The notes below the pieces were generated by a model. That model did not search any database. It was not told the origin of the DNA and was given only the letters and a program-made list of their open reading frames with translations. Shown piece after piece: positions 1-8,051 of a stretch of 64,000 nt of DNA; within the stretch, counting starts at the first letter, position 1; every line of letters starts with the position of its first letter. Made by a program: the position numbers and the translations under genes. The DNA is from Nocardioides acrostichi (GTDB lineage Bacteria; Actinomycetota; Actinomycetes; Propionibacteriales; Nocardioidaceae), in NCBI RefSeq assembly GCF_015319165.1, contig NZ_JADIVZ010000004.1, positions 124,001 through 188,000 of the forward strand. Reading direction: 5' to 3'.

Positions 1-493
1 CGAGCAGGTGGATCCACCGATGGTCGCGGTCGCCTGGCCGCCTCGCCAGGCGGCGCACCAACCCGGCCTGCGCCATCTCGCTCAGGCAGGTCTCGACGTC
101 GTCGCGATGGGCGAAGTGGTGCAGCCGATCGGTTCGGCTGCGCAACTCACCTGGTGCCTGGGGGCCGCGGAGCAACAGCACGGTGAGCAGGGCTCTGCGA
201 TCGGGATGCTCCTCGAGCCCCAACGCATCGCTGAGCACCTGGTGGTACTTCAGGGTGCGGCGGCCGCTGTCGGACCACACGATGCGCAGCAGCCCGGCGT
301 CCTTGAGCGCCTTGGCAGCGTGCTCGAGGGTGTGCTCGTCGTAGTCGCTGACCGGCTCACGGCTCGAGGTCTGGTTGCAGGCGCTGCGCAGCCCGCTCAG
401 CGTGAGCGGGTAGGAGGCCGGCACCGTCACCTGCTTCTCCAGCAGCGAGCCGAGGATGCGCTGGTCGAGGGCGTCGAGCTCGATCTCTGGCAT
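1..493 (-). CDS. DUF480 (YceH-type) winged-helix protein, partial
   Basis: The reading frame starts at the ATG at 493 and runs off the left edge, so the C-terminus is missing. The visible 164 residues begin MPEIELDALDQRILGSLLEKQ and contain PASYPLTLSGLRSACNQ, the signature of the DUF480/YceH family of tandem winged-helix proteins. A second winged helix follows around residues 90-160 (RALLTVLLLRGPQAPGELRSR). The molecular function of the family is not established; the fold suggests DNA binding. The gene diverges from the asparaginase gene, with 44 bp between the start codons. Family assignment is firm; function is not claimed. Confidence 0.88.
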   Translation of the reverse strand, partial: MPEIELDALDQRILGSLLEKQVTVPASYPLTLSGLRSACNQTSSREPVSDYDEHTLEHAAKALKDAGLLRIVWSDSGRRTLKYHQVLSDALGLEEHPDRRALLTVLLLRGPQAPGELRSRTDRLHHFAHRDDVETCLSEMAQAGLVRRLARRPGDRDHRWIHLL

Positions 494-537
494 GGGCCCA
501 GTATGTCGGGCCGGCGGGGACCTGGAAGGGTCGCGCT

Positions 538-1467
538 GTGCCCACACCCGCCTCCAACCCGGTCGTCGCCGAGGTGCTGCGCTCCGGCTTCGTCGAGGGA
601 CACCACCACGGCGCCGTCGTCGCGCTGGACGCCGACGGCGAGGTCGCCTGGTCGGTGGGCGACGTCGACTCCCCGATGTTCCCTCGCTCGTGCAACAAGC
701 CGCTCCAGGCCGCTGCGATGGCGGCGACCGGTCTCGACCTGCCGCCGGACCTGCTCGCCATCGCGTGCGCATCGCACTCGGGCGAGGCGCTGCACGTCGA
801 GGCGGTCCGACGGCTCCTCGACTCCGTGGCGCTCGACGACACGGCCCTGCAGTGTCCACCCGACTGGCCGCTCGAGCCTCGGGTGCGCGACGACGTGCTG
901 CGGGCGGGCGGGCGGCCGTTGCGGATCCTGATGAACTGCTCGGGCAAGCACGCCGCGATGCTGGCCACCTGTGTGGTCAACCGGTGGCCGGTCGAGTCCT
1001 ACCTGCACCCCGAGCACCCCCTCCAGCAGCGCATCGCCGCCACCCATGCCCGCCTCACCGGCGCGCCTGCAGCGCACGTGGCGGTCGACGGGTGCGGGGC
1101 GCCCCAGCTGTCGGCCTCGCTCACCGGACTCGCTCGCGCCTTCGCGGCGCTGGCCACGGCCCGGTCCGGCGCCGAACGCCGCGTCGCGGACGCCGTCCGG
1201 GCCCATCCCGAGCTGGTGTCGGGCACCCAGCGCGACGAGCGCCGGTTGCTCGAGCGACTGCCTGGGGCCATCGCCAAGCTGGGCGCGGAGGCCTGCTACG
1301 CGGTGGCACTGCCCGACGGCCGCGCGTTCGCCCTCAAGATCGACGACGGCTCCGATCGCGCCCGGCCCGTGGTCATGGACGCCGTGCTGGCCCGCGCGGG
1401 GGTGTTGCCCGCCCCTCCACCGCACGACCTGCTGCGCGCCACCCTGGGCGCCGGAGGCACCGGATGA
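538..1467 (+). CDS. L-asparaginase II family protein
   Basis: A 309-residue cytosolic protein of the asparaginase II family (PF06089), which hydrolyses L-asparagine to aspartate and ammonia and is unrelated to the classical AnsA/AnsB fold. Recognisable family blocks are SPMFPRSCNKPLQAAAM near residue 48, CASHSGEALH near residue 79, and ILMNCSGKHAAMLATC near residue 130. The GTG start at 538 follows a purine-rich GGAAGGG about 8 nt upstream. The gene stands alone: it diverges from the DUF480 gene and converges with the oxidoreductase gene at 1529. No signal peptide is seen. The family includes poorly characterised members, so substrate specificity is inferred. Confidence 0.85.
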   Translation: MPTPASNPVVAEVLRSGFVEGHHHGAVVALDADGEVAWSVGDVDSPMFPRSCNKPLQAAAMAATGLDLPPDLLAIACASHSGEALHVEAVRRLLDSVALDDTALQCPPDWPLEPRVRDDVLRAGGRPLRILMNCSGKHAAMLATCVVNRWPVESYLHPEHPLQQRIAATHARLTGAPAAHVAVDGCGAPQLSASLTGLARAFAALATARSGAERRVADAVRAHPELVSGTQRDERRLLERLPGAIAKLGAEACYAVALPDGRAFALKIDDGSDRARPVVMDAVLARAGVLPAPPPHDLLRATLGAGGTG

Positions 1468-1528
1468 GCCCTGGCCGAGGAGACGCCGTACTGGCACGGT
1501 CGGGTAGGGCGCCGCAAGAAGATCTCGG

Positions 1529-2542
1529 CTAGGACACCCGGATGACGAGCTTGCCGACGTTGCGCCCGGCGAGCAGCCCGCGGAACGCCTCGGGAGCGTT
1601 CTCGAGCCCGTCGACGACATCCTCGCGGTAGCGCACCGACCCGTCGGCGACCCAACCGGTCATATCGCGCTGGAACGCCTCAGTGTGGGTGGGCACGAAC
1701 TCGTCCTGGATGAACCCGCGCACGGTGAGGCTCTGGGTGAGCACGCGCCCGAGATAGGCCGGGAGTCGGTCAGGGCCTTCGGGCGCACTCGTGGCGTTGT
1801 AGCCGGCCACCAGGCCACACACGGGCACCCGGGCGTAGGTGTTGAGCCGTGCGGTGACGGCGTCGCCCACCGGGCCGCCGACGTTCTCGAAGTACACGTC
1901 GACGCCCTCGGGCGTGGCCGCCTTCAGCTCCTCTCCGAAGGTGGCCGAGCGGTGGTCGATCGCCGCGTCGAAACCGAACTCCTCGGTCAGCGCCCGCACC
2001 TTGTCGGGCCCCCCGGCGATGCCGACGGCGCGAGCGCCCTTGATGCGGGCGATCTGACCGACGGCCGAGCCGACCGGACCCATCGCGGCCGCGACCACGA
2101 CGGTCTCACCCGGCTGCGGCCTGCCGATCTCGAGCAGACCGGCGTAGGCGGTGAAGCCGGGCATGCCGAGCACGCCCAGCGCCGTACTCACCGGTGCGGC
2201 ATCGGGGTCGAGACTCCGCATGTGGCGGGCGTCGGCCACCGCATGGGTCTGCCACCCCGTGTAGGCGAGCACCAGGTCGCCCACGGCGCGCCGGTCGCTG
2301 CGACTCTCGAGCACCTCGCACACGGTCGCACCGACCATCACCCCGCCGACGGGGACCGGCTCGGCATACGACTTCGCGGCGCTCATGCGGCCGCGCATGT
2401 AGGGGTCGAGGGAGAGATAGCGGGTCGCGAGCAGCACCTGCCCCTCGGCGAGAGCGGGAAGCTCCTCGGTCGTCGTCTCGAAGCATGCGTCCGTCGGCTC
2501 GCCGACGGGTCTGTGGGCTAGGCGGATCTGGGTCGTCAACAC
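1529..2542 (-). CDS. NADP-dependent MDR-family oxidoreductase (CurA/leukotriene-reductase type)
   Basis: A zinc-independent medium-chain reductase of 337 residues. It has the family N-terminus with YLSLDPYMRGRM near residue 47, the nucleotide-binding loop AAMGPVGSAVGQIAR near residue 149, and YFENVGGPVGDAV near residue 220. These are hallmarks of the prostaglandin-reductase/curcumin-reductase branch, which reduces the C=C bond of alpha,beta-unsaturated ketones with NADPH. The GTG at 2542 was chosen because TAGGTT lies 7 nt before it (2550-2555), the leaderless arrangement common here; longer in-frame extension would run through the preceding gene. The physiological substrate is unknown. Confidence 0.87.
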   Translation of the reverse strand: MLTTQIRLAHRPVGEPTDACFETTTEELPALAEGQVLLATRYLSLDPYMRGRMSAAKSYAEPVPVGGVMVGATVCEVLESRSDRRAVGDLVLAYTGWQTHAVADARHMRSLDPDAAPVSTALGVLGMPGFTAYAGLLEIGRPQPGETVVVAAAMGPVGSAVGQIARIKGARAVGIAGGPDKVRALTEEFGFDAAIDHRSATFGEELKAATPEGVDVYFENVGGPVGDAVTARLNTYARVPVCGLVAGYNATSAPEGPDRLPAYLGRVLTQSLTVRGFIQDEFVPTHTEAFQRDMTGWVADGSVRYREDVVDGLENAPEAFRGLLAGRNVGKLVIRVS

Positions 2543-2549
2543 GGACTCG

Positions 2550-2555
2550 AACCTA
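2550..2555 (-). promoter_or_regulatory. -10 element TAGGTT, leaderless start of the MDR gene
   Basis: TAGGTT is followed by 7 nt and then the GTG start at 2542. It overlaps the stop codon of the upstream phosphotransferase gene, so the reductase probably has its own promoter despite the close spacing. Confidence 0.5.
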
Positions 2556-3467
2556 GTCGCCGAGACCCAACTCCCCCAGCACCAGGTGCACGCCCGCCAG
2601 ACGGCTGCGGGCGAAGGCCGGCATGGTGTCCCAGTAGTAGGCGAGGCCGGTGAGGCTCGGGGCGAGAACCCAGCCGAGGCCGCGCAGCCACAGGGCGTCG
2701 TCCTCGTCGTCGACGGCCTCTCGGAAGGCCGCCCGGGCATGGGCGGGCACCACGCTCCAGTACGGCTTGAGATCGGGGGCAGGGTCGCCGACACCGAGGC
2801 CGCCCCAGTCGATGACCGCGCCGAGTCTGCCGTCGCGCACGAGCATGTTGCCGGGCAGCAGGTCGGCATGCATCCACGATGGCGGACCCTGATGGTCAGG
2901 AGCCTCGAGGATCCGCTCCCAGGCGAGGGTCACCCGCCGCGTCGGGATCCGGTCGCCGGCCGCCTCGATGCCCCGTCGCACCGCGTCGTCCCACGTCCTG
3001 GGGTGCGTACCGCGGTCGGCGCCCCTCTTCGCGGGCCCCCCGGCGGCCGGGACGCCGCGCAGCATGGCCACGAAACCGCCCAGGTCGGCCGCCAGCACGG
3101 CCCAGTCGGTGTCGTCGTCGAGATTCTGCTCGGTCGGGGTCACGCCGGGCAGCCACGGCACCACCGACCAGGGGTGCGGGTAGTCGTCGGTCGGCTCGCC
3201 CAGGGCCAGCGGTACCGGGAGGTCGACGCCGACGCGCGCGGCGTGCGGCGCCAGGTGCGGCAGCCACGCGGCGTCTCGCAGGGCCTGCCCGGCCGCCCAC
3301 TCGACGCGCGGCATGCGGGCCACCAGTTCCTCACCGAGGCGGAAGAGACAGTGGTCGGTGCCCTGCTCGGTGACCGGCGCCACCGGCAGGTGGGCCCACT
3401 GGGGCATCTGTTCGGCCACGAGTGTGGCGACCTGCTCGGCGGTCGTCGGGCTGTCGTCTCGATGCAT
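2553..3467 (-). CDS. APH-family phosphotransferase
   Basis: A 304-residue aminoglycoside-phosphotransferase-fold kinase (PF01636). The catalytic loop HADLLPGNMLV and the metal-binding VIDWGGLGVGDPAPDL are both present around residues 210-240. The N-terminal lobe has the CLFRLGEELVARMPR strand. Proteins of this group phosphorylate small hydroxylated molecules. Chromosomal copies in soil actinobacteria are often metabolic kinases or macrolide/aminoglycoside-kinase relatives rather than proven resistance genes, so no resistance is claimed. The ATG at 3467 is preferred over an upstream in-frame start because the extra 33 residues would be arginine-rich and overlap the divergent promoter at 3521. 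Confidence 0.83.
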   Translation of the reverse strand: MHRDDSPTTAEQVATLVAEQMPQWAHLPVAPVTEQGTDHCLFRLGEELVARMPRVEWAAGQALRDAAWLPHLAPHAARVGVDLPVPLALGEPTDDYPHPWSVVPWLPGVTPTEQNLDDDTDWAVLAADLGGFVAMLRGVPAAGGPAKRGADRGTHPRTWDDAVRRGIEAAGDRIPTRRVTLAWERILEAPDHQGPPSWMHADLLPGNMLVRDGRLGAVIDWGGLGVGDPAPDLKPYWSVVPAHARAAFREAVDDEDDALWLRGLGWVLAPSLTGLAYYWDTMPAFARSRLAGVHLVLGELGLGD

Positions 3468-3520
3468 CGGCCCCGACGCTAGACGGGTTCGCCTGGCCGG
3501 AGCGAGCGACTTTTTCGGAC

Positions 3521-3526
3521 TACATT
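3521..3526 (+). promoter_or_regulatory. -10 element TACATT, leaderless start
   Basis: TACATT is followed by 6 nt and the GTG at 3533. No Shine-Dalgarno sequence lies between them, which points to a leaderless mRNA and fixes the start of the arylsulfotransferase-like gene. Confidence 0.55.
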
Positions 3527-3532
3527 CCTGGC

Positions 3533-5110
3533 GTGGACCACGTCGACACCTCACCCGAGTCCCCACCCGACCCCGATCACGGCACCGCCCACCCGGCGAG
3601 GATCGGACGTCGCCGGTGGCTGGCCTACGCGGGCGCCGCGCTCGGTGGCGCCGCCCTGGGTGCCGGCGGGGTCGGTGGCGCCGTCGCTCTCGGCGACGAC
3701 GACTCCGGCGGCGGCGCCGCCAGCACCGCAGAGGACACCGAGGAACTGCCGCCCGTGCGCACCTACGTCAGCACCCAGCTGGTCGCTCCGGACGTCGAGG
3801 TCGAGTCGTTCGGCGCCGGGCCCTCCGAGGGGCTGCTGTTCACCGGGGGCCGGGTCGACACCTTCCGCGGAGCCGTCTACGACAACGAAGGCGAGCCGGT
3901 CTGGATCGAGCCGTACGGGCGACCGGTCGCGGGTCTGCGCGTGCAGCGCTATCGCGGGGAGCCGGTGCTGACCTATTGGGCCGGTACCGTCGGCCTCGGG
4001 TTCGGCTGGGGGCAGGGCGTCTTGCTCGACCGCTCCTATCGGCAGGTGGGCACGGTCGACGCCGGACACGGCGTCCAGGCCGACCTGCACGAGTTCGAGC
4101 TCACCGACCGGGGTACCGCTCTGCTCACGGCCTACCCCACGCATCGCGCCGACGTGTCCTCGCTCGGCGCACCGACGGACGGCTGGATGCTCGACAACCA
4201 CCTCCAGGAGATCGACGTCGAGACCGGCGAGGTGCTGCTGGACTGGGTCGCCTCGGAGCACCTCGACCTCGACGAGAGCAACCAGCGGGCGGGCGGGGCC
4301 CGACCGGGCGACACCCCCGAGGGCGCCATCGACCCCTTCCACCTCAACTCCGCGCAGGCCCGCGGAGACGCCGTGCTGCTGAGCTTCCGCCATACCGACG
4401 CGCTGGTGCTCATCGACCGACGGACCGGTGAGATCCGGTGGCGCCTGGGTGGCACCGCGAGCGACTTCGAGGTGCCCGACGAGTGCGGCTTCCGCTACCA
4501 GCACGACGCCCGGTTCCTCGACGGCGGCGAGGACGGCACCAGTACGACCGGCAGGCTGAGCATCTTCGACAACAACGGCAACGGCAGCGAGGGCAGCGGC
4601 ACGTCGTCCGCGCTCTTCCTCGACGTCGACGAGAAGGGGCGCAGCGTGAGCCTGGTCCGGCGGCTCGAGGACGGGCAGAAGACGCAGGCGATGGGCTCGA
4701 CGCAGCAGCTGGCAGGCGGCAACGTGGTCGTCGACTGGGGCACTGCTCCGGTCATCAGCGAGATCACGCCCGACGGCGACGTCGTGTGGCGGATGACGAG
4801 GCTGGGAAGCGGCTCCTACCGCGGCCTGCGGCAGACCTGGACGGCGCGGCCGACCACCACGCCCGATGTCGCCGCGGTGACCGACGGCGGCTCGATGACG
4901 GTCTACGCCTCGTGGAACGGCGCCACCGAGGTGGCCCGCTGGCGAGCGCTCGCCGGCGACCGGCGCGACGCGCTGGTGCGAGCCGAGGAGGCGGAGCGCA
5001 GCGGGTTCGAGACGTCGCTGGAGGTCGAGGCGGCACGGTATCTCGCGGTGGTGGCTCTCGACGCCGAGGGCCAGGAGCTGGGGCGCTCGCGCACCATCAC
5101 AGTGCGGTGA
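3533..5110 (+). CDS. Arylsulfotransferase (ASST)-like secreted protein
   Basis: A 525-residue exported protein. The N-terminus carries a twin-arginine signal (GRRRWLAYAGAALGG, about residues 23-37) followed by an Ala/Gly-rich hydrophobic stretch, so it is probably Tat-exported and anchored or released. The remainder resembles the arylsulfotransferase beta-propeller group (PF14269): LHEFELTDRGTALLTAY, the EIDVETGEVLLDWVASEHL block, FHLNSAQARGDAVLLSFRHTDAL and IFDNNGNGSEG. Family enzymes move sulfate between phenolic compounds, but many actinobacterial members are unproven. The last 14 bp overlap the 3' end of the convergent 2'-5' ligase-like gene. Fold assignment is good; reaction is uncertain. 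Confidence 0.8.
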   Translation: MDHVDTSPESPPDPDHGTAHPARIGRRRWLAYAGAALGGAALGAGGVGGAVALGDDDSGGGAASTAEDTEELPPVRTYVSTQLVAPDVEVESFGAGPSEGLLFTGGRVDTFRGAVYDNEGEPVWIEPYGRPVAGLRVQRYRGEPVLTYWAGTVGLGFGWGQGVLLDRSYRQVGTVDAGHGVQADLHEFELTDRGTALLTAYPTHRADVSSLGAPTDGWMLDNHLQEIDVETGEVLLDWVASEHLDLDESNQRAGGARPGDTPEGAIDPFHLNSAQARGDAVLLSFRHTDALVLIDRRTGEIRWRLGGTASDFEVPDECGFRYQHDARFLDGGEDGTSTTGRLSIFDNNGNGSEGSGTSSALFLDVDEKGRSVSLVRRLEDGQKTQAMGSTQQLAGGNVVVDWGTAPVISEITPDGDVVWRMTRLGSGSYRGLRQTWTARPTTTPDVAAVTDGGSMTVYASWNGATEVARWRALAGDRRDALVRAEEAERSGFETSLEVEAARYLAVVALDAEGQELGRSRTITVR

Positions 5111-5603
5111 CGTGACCCCGGTCGGGGTTCCAGCGACGCAGCTCGGCCAGCACGACCCGTTCCGGCGGGCCGCACTTCGCGAGCACGGCGAGCGCCCGCG
5201 GCAGATCCTCCGCCGGCAGCCTGCGCGCCAGGGTGAGGTGGGGCAGCCATCCGCCGTGGGCGCGGTCACGCACCTGGGCACGGACGGCGAGCGCGCGGCG
5301 CTGCACATCGTCGTCGAGGCCGACGGGCCGGGCGAGGGTGACCCGTGGGCCGGTGCCCAGGACGAGCACTCCCCCGACCCGCACGGTCACCGGGAGCAGC
5401 CCGGCGAGGCGCACGCGTGCGACGTCGATCGCCTCGTCCGGCAGCCGGGCCGCCTCGACCACGCTCACGTGCGGCGCGTTGCTCGGGCTGCGGTGCTGAG
5501 CCTGCGACGGCAGACCGGCGTCGAGCAGCGCCTGCCACTGGGCGCGGACGGCCTCCTGCCCCTCGTCGTCGGGCACCAGCTCGAGGGAGTGCAGCTTCGG
5601 CAT
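5097..5603 (-). CDS. 2'-5' RNA ligase superfamily (2H phosphoesterase) protein
   Basis: A 168-residue protein with the two H-x-S/T-x signatures of the 2H phosphoesterase superfamily: PHVSVVE near residue 45 and PHLTLARR near residue 122. These histidines form the active site of LigT/ThpR enzymes, which act on 2',3'-cyclic or 2'-5' phosphodiester bonds in RNA or nucleotides. The purine-rich AGGAGAGG lies directly upstream of the ATG. It precedes nothing on its strand until 5097 and sits 14 bp downstream of the photolyase stop, so the two may share a transcript. The biological substrate is not predictable. Confidence 0.82.
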   Translation of the reverse strand: MPKLHSLELVPDDEGQEAVRAQWQALLDAGLPSQAQHRSPSNAPHVSVVEAARLPDEAIDVARVRLAGLLPVTVRVGGVLVLGTGPRVTLARPVGLDDDVQRRALAVRAQVRDRAHGGWLPHLTLARRLPAEDLPRALAVLAKCGPPERVVLAELRRWNPDRGHVTAL

Positions 5604-5616
5604 CGACCTCTCCTGC

Positions 5617-7125
5617 TCAGTCCGCCAGCCACGGCGAGGCCGCGCGCGTGTGCGCGGCCTTCGTGGCGGCGTCCATCTTCTCGTACGCGCGGGTCACGAA
5701 CTGTGAGCGACCGTTGCGGGCGAACACGTCGTGGTGGTCACGCACGAAGGTCCAGTAGAGGCCGTCCCAGGCCTGCTCCCACTCGCCGCGGGGCAGGTCG
5801 CTCATCTTCTTGAGGTAGTTCGAGCCCGACACGTAGGGCTTGGTGGTGATCGCCTCGCCGCTGGCGAACTGGCTCATGGCGTACACGTTGGGCACCATCA
5901 CCCAGTCGTAGGCGTCGACGAACATCTCCATGAACCACTCGTAGACGGCATCGGGGTCGCTGCGCAGCAGGCACATCGCGTTGCCGAGCACCATGAGCCG
6001 CTCGATGTGGTGCGCGTAGCCGTGCTCGAGCACCCGCCCCAGCACGTGGTCGACGGGGTCGAGACCGCTGTCGGCCGTCCACCATCCCTCGGCCAGCGGG
6101 CGGCCGTGCTCGAGGTGGTTGCGGCTGCGCAGGCGGCGCCCCCAGAGCACGTAGGCGGCGCGCATGTACTCCCGCCAGCCGATGACCTGGCGCACGAAGC
6201 CCTCGAGGCTGGCGAGGGGGACGTCGTGCTCTTCGGCCGCGTCGAGGGCGGCATCGACGACGCGCCGGGGGTCGAGCAGGCCGATGTTGAGGCCGGGCGT
6301 GAGCAGGGAGTGGAAGAGGAAGGGGTGCTCGACCGAGATGGCGTCCTCGTAGGGGCCGAAGTCGATGAAGCGGTGCTCGAGGAACGCAGTGAGGCCGCGC
6401 TCGGCCTCGGCGTGACTGGTCGGCCAGGCGAAGGCGTCGGCGTTGCCGGGATTGTCGGGGAAGGCGCGCTCGACCCAGGCGATGGCCTCCTCGACGTGCT
6501 CGTGGCGCCGCGGGGTCTCGGGGCTTGGCACCTCGTAGCCCCTCGGGAGCTTCTTGCGGTTCTCCTCGTCGAAGGACCAGCGACCACCGACCGGCTGGTC
6601 GCCCTCGACCAGCACGTCGAGCCGCCGCCGCTGCCAGGCGTAGAAGTCCGCCATCCGGGCGCGTTTGCCGCGCGGCCCGGCCACGCCGTCGAAGTACCCG
6701 GCGAGCTCGTCGCGACTGGTGAGGAAGTTCGGGGTGTCGAGCACGTCGTCACGGGTGAGCTCGTAGCCGCCGTCGGCCAGGGCCGCGGTGAGGTCGCGGG
6801 AGAGCCAGTCGTCGACCACGTCGTAGGCCGTGACTCGGGTCGGGTCCAGACGGTCGATCACCTTCGCGAGCGCCGATCGACTGGTGGTGCGGCCATCGGT
6901 CTCGATCGTCTCGACGTCGAAGCCCGCCTCGCGCAGCCGGTCGGCGAAGCGGCGCATCGAGGCCCGGTGGAGCACCAGCTTCTGGGTGTGGAACCGGTAC
7001 TGGCGGAAGAGGAGATCGTGCTCGACGAGCACGAACGTGGTGTCGGCATCGACGCGACGCTTGTCGAGGTGCTCGGTGAACAACTGATGCGGCAGCACCA
7101 GACGCACGTGTCGCTCGCGGCTCAT
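5617..7125 (-). CDS. Cryptochrome/photolyase of the FeS-BCP (PhrB-like) family, cluster ligands apparently missing
   Basis: A 502-residue protein of the prokaryotic (6-4) photolyase/cryptochrome group. The N-terminal DPRP domain begins VRLVLPHQLF (residues 7-16). The C-terminal FAD domain has GWREYMRAAYVLWG (316-329), HHIERLMVLGNAMCLL (372-387) and the Y/N-rich VPNVYAMSQFASG (411-423). Relatives hold a 4Fe-4S cluster on four cysteines, three of them in a C-x2-C-x(12)-C segment right after an SD(Y)C motif. Here the segment reads KKMSDLPRGEWEQAWDG and the whole protein has a single cysteine (Cys385). So FAD-dependent DNA photorepair or blue-light sensing is likely, but cluster binding is not. 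The start follows TAGCCT by 6 nt. Confidence 0.87.
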   Translation of the reverse strand: MSRERHVRLVLPHQLFTEHLDKRRVDADTTFVLVEHDLLFRQYRFHTQKLVLHRASMRRFADRLREAGFDVETIETDGRTTSRSALAKVIDRLDPTRVTAYDVVDDWLSRDLTAALADGGYELTRDDVLDTPNFLTSRDELAGYFDGVAGPRGKRARMADFYAWQRRRLDVLVEGDQPVGGRWSFDEENRKKLPRGYEVPSPETPRRHEHVEEAIAWVERAFPDNPGNADAFAWPTSHAEAERGLTAFLEHRFIDFGPYEDAISVEHPFLFHSLLTPGLNIGLLDPRRVVDAALDAAEEHDVPLASLEGFVRQVIGWREYMRAAYVLWGRRLRSRNHLEHGRPLAEGWWTADSGLDPVDHVLGRVLEHGYAHHIERLMVLGNAMCLLRSDPDAVYEWFMEMFVDAYDWVMVPNVYAMSQFASGEAITTKPYVSGSNYLKKMSDLPRGEWEQAWDGLYWTFVRDHHDVFARNGRSQFVTRAYEKMDAATKAAHTRAASPWLAD

Positions 7126-7131
7126 GTCGCG

Positions 7132-7137
7132 AGGCTA
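7132..7137 (-). promoter_or_regulatory. -10 element TAGCCT, leaderless start of the photolyase-like gene
   Basis: TAGCCT lies 6 nt before the ATG at 7125, without a ribosome-binding site between them. It is back-to-back with the divergent promoter at 7166. Confidence 0.5.
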
Positions 7138-7165
7138 GGCAGATCACTCACCGTCTCGGTCACCC

Positions 7166-7171
7166 TAGGGT
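7166..7171 (+). promoter_or_regulatory. -10 element TAGGGT, leaderless start
   Basis: TAGGGT is followed by 6 nt and the ATG at 7178, the same spacing as several other genes in the window. Confidence 0.5.
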
Positions 7172-7177
7172 GGGGCC

Positions 7178-7966
7178 ATGGCGGCGCGACGCGGACTCTT
7201 CGTGGCACCTTTCGACGCCCTCGCCGATCCGCGGGTGGTCGGCGAGCTCGCCGCGCGGGCGGAGGCCGCGGGGTGGGAGGCATTGTTCGTCTGGGACCAC
7301 GTGCAGTACGGCGAGCGGGTGCGCGACGTCGCCGACGTGTGGACCTGCTGTGCAGCGGTCGCGATGCGCACGACCACCATGCTCACCGGACCGATGGTCA
7401 CGCCGCTGGCACGGCGTCGTCCGCACGTGCTGGCCCGGCAGGCGGCGAGCCTGGCCGTGCTCTCGCAGGGGCGCTTCGTGCTCGGTATCGGGCTCGGCGA
7501 CGACTGGGTCGGCGAGTTCGGGGCGTTCGGCGACCAGACCTCTCCGTCGGTGCGCGCGTCGATGCTCGACGAGGGTCTCGAGGTGCTCACGGGCCTGCTG
7601 TCGGGCGAGAGCGTGCACCACGACGGGGAGCACTACCGGGCCCACGGCGTCCGCTTCTCCCCCGCACCCAGGGTGCCGATCTGGATCGGAGGCCGCTTCC
7701 GCAACGCCCGCCCGATGCGTCGTGCCGCACGTCACGACGGCTTCTTCGTGATCGGTCAGTCGACACCCGACGACATCGCGTCGGTGCGCGTCACGCTCGA
7801 CGAGCACGGCGTCGACGACGATTTCGCCGTGGTGCTCGACCTCCAGCCCGACGTCGACCCCACACCGTGGCTCGACTCCGCGGACTGGGTGCTCACCCGC
7901 GTCGGCCCCTTCGACATCGACCTCGACGCCGCGTTCGCGCTCGCGGACGCGGGGCCCGCGTCGTAG
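7178..7966 (+). CDS. LLM-class (luciferase-like, probably F420-dependent) oxidoreductase
   Basis: A 262-residue TIM-barrel oxidoreductase. Family marks are the N-terminal FVWDHVQYG, the LARQAASLAVLSQGRFVLGIGLGDDW segment around residues 85-110 and PIWIGGRFRNARPMRRAARHDGFF around 167-190. Luciferase-like monooxygenases and F420-dependent reductases share this pattern. In actinobacteria without a reductase partner gene nearby, F420 is the more likely cofactor, but this is an inference. The protein is somewhat short at the C-terminus compared with the usual 280-340 residues. It diverges from the photolyase-like gene and ends 85 bp before the convergent HNH gene. Confidence 0.83.
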   Translation: MAARRGLFVAPFDALADPRVVGELAARAEAAGWEALFVWDHVQYGERVRDVADVWTCCAAVAMRTTTMLTGPMVTPLARRRPHVLARQAASLAVLSQGRFVLGIGLGDDWVGEFGAFGDQTSPSVRASMLDEGLEVLTGLLSGESVHHDGEHYRAHGVRFSPAPRVPIWIGGRFRNARPMRRAARHDGFFVIGQSTPDDIASVRVTLDEHGVDDDFAVVLDLQPDVDPTPWLDSADWVLTRVGPFDIDLDAAFALADAGPAS

Positions 7967-8051
7967 CGCGACGGCGGCGTTGCTGCGGGTGCGCCACCGC
8001 GAGGTCTCCGGCGTGGATGCGGGGTCACGGAACCCCGGGCAGGGAGCACTC

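Noticed and set aside
427..1620. Long antisense reading frames opposite the asparaginase gene and many other genes
   Set aside because: They are arginine/alanine/glycine-rich shadow frames of GC-rich coding DNA, without family motifs, and overlap well-supported genes on the other strand.
2553..3467. Antibiotic resistance gene
   Set aside because: The APH fold alone does not show resistance; no specific aminoglycoside- or macrolide-kinase signature was identified.
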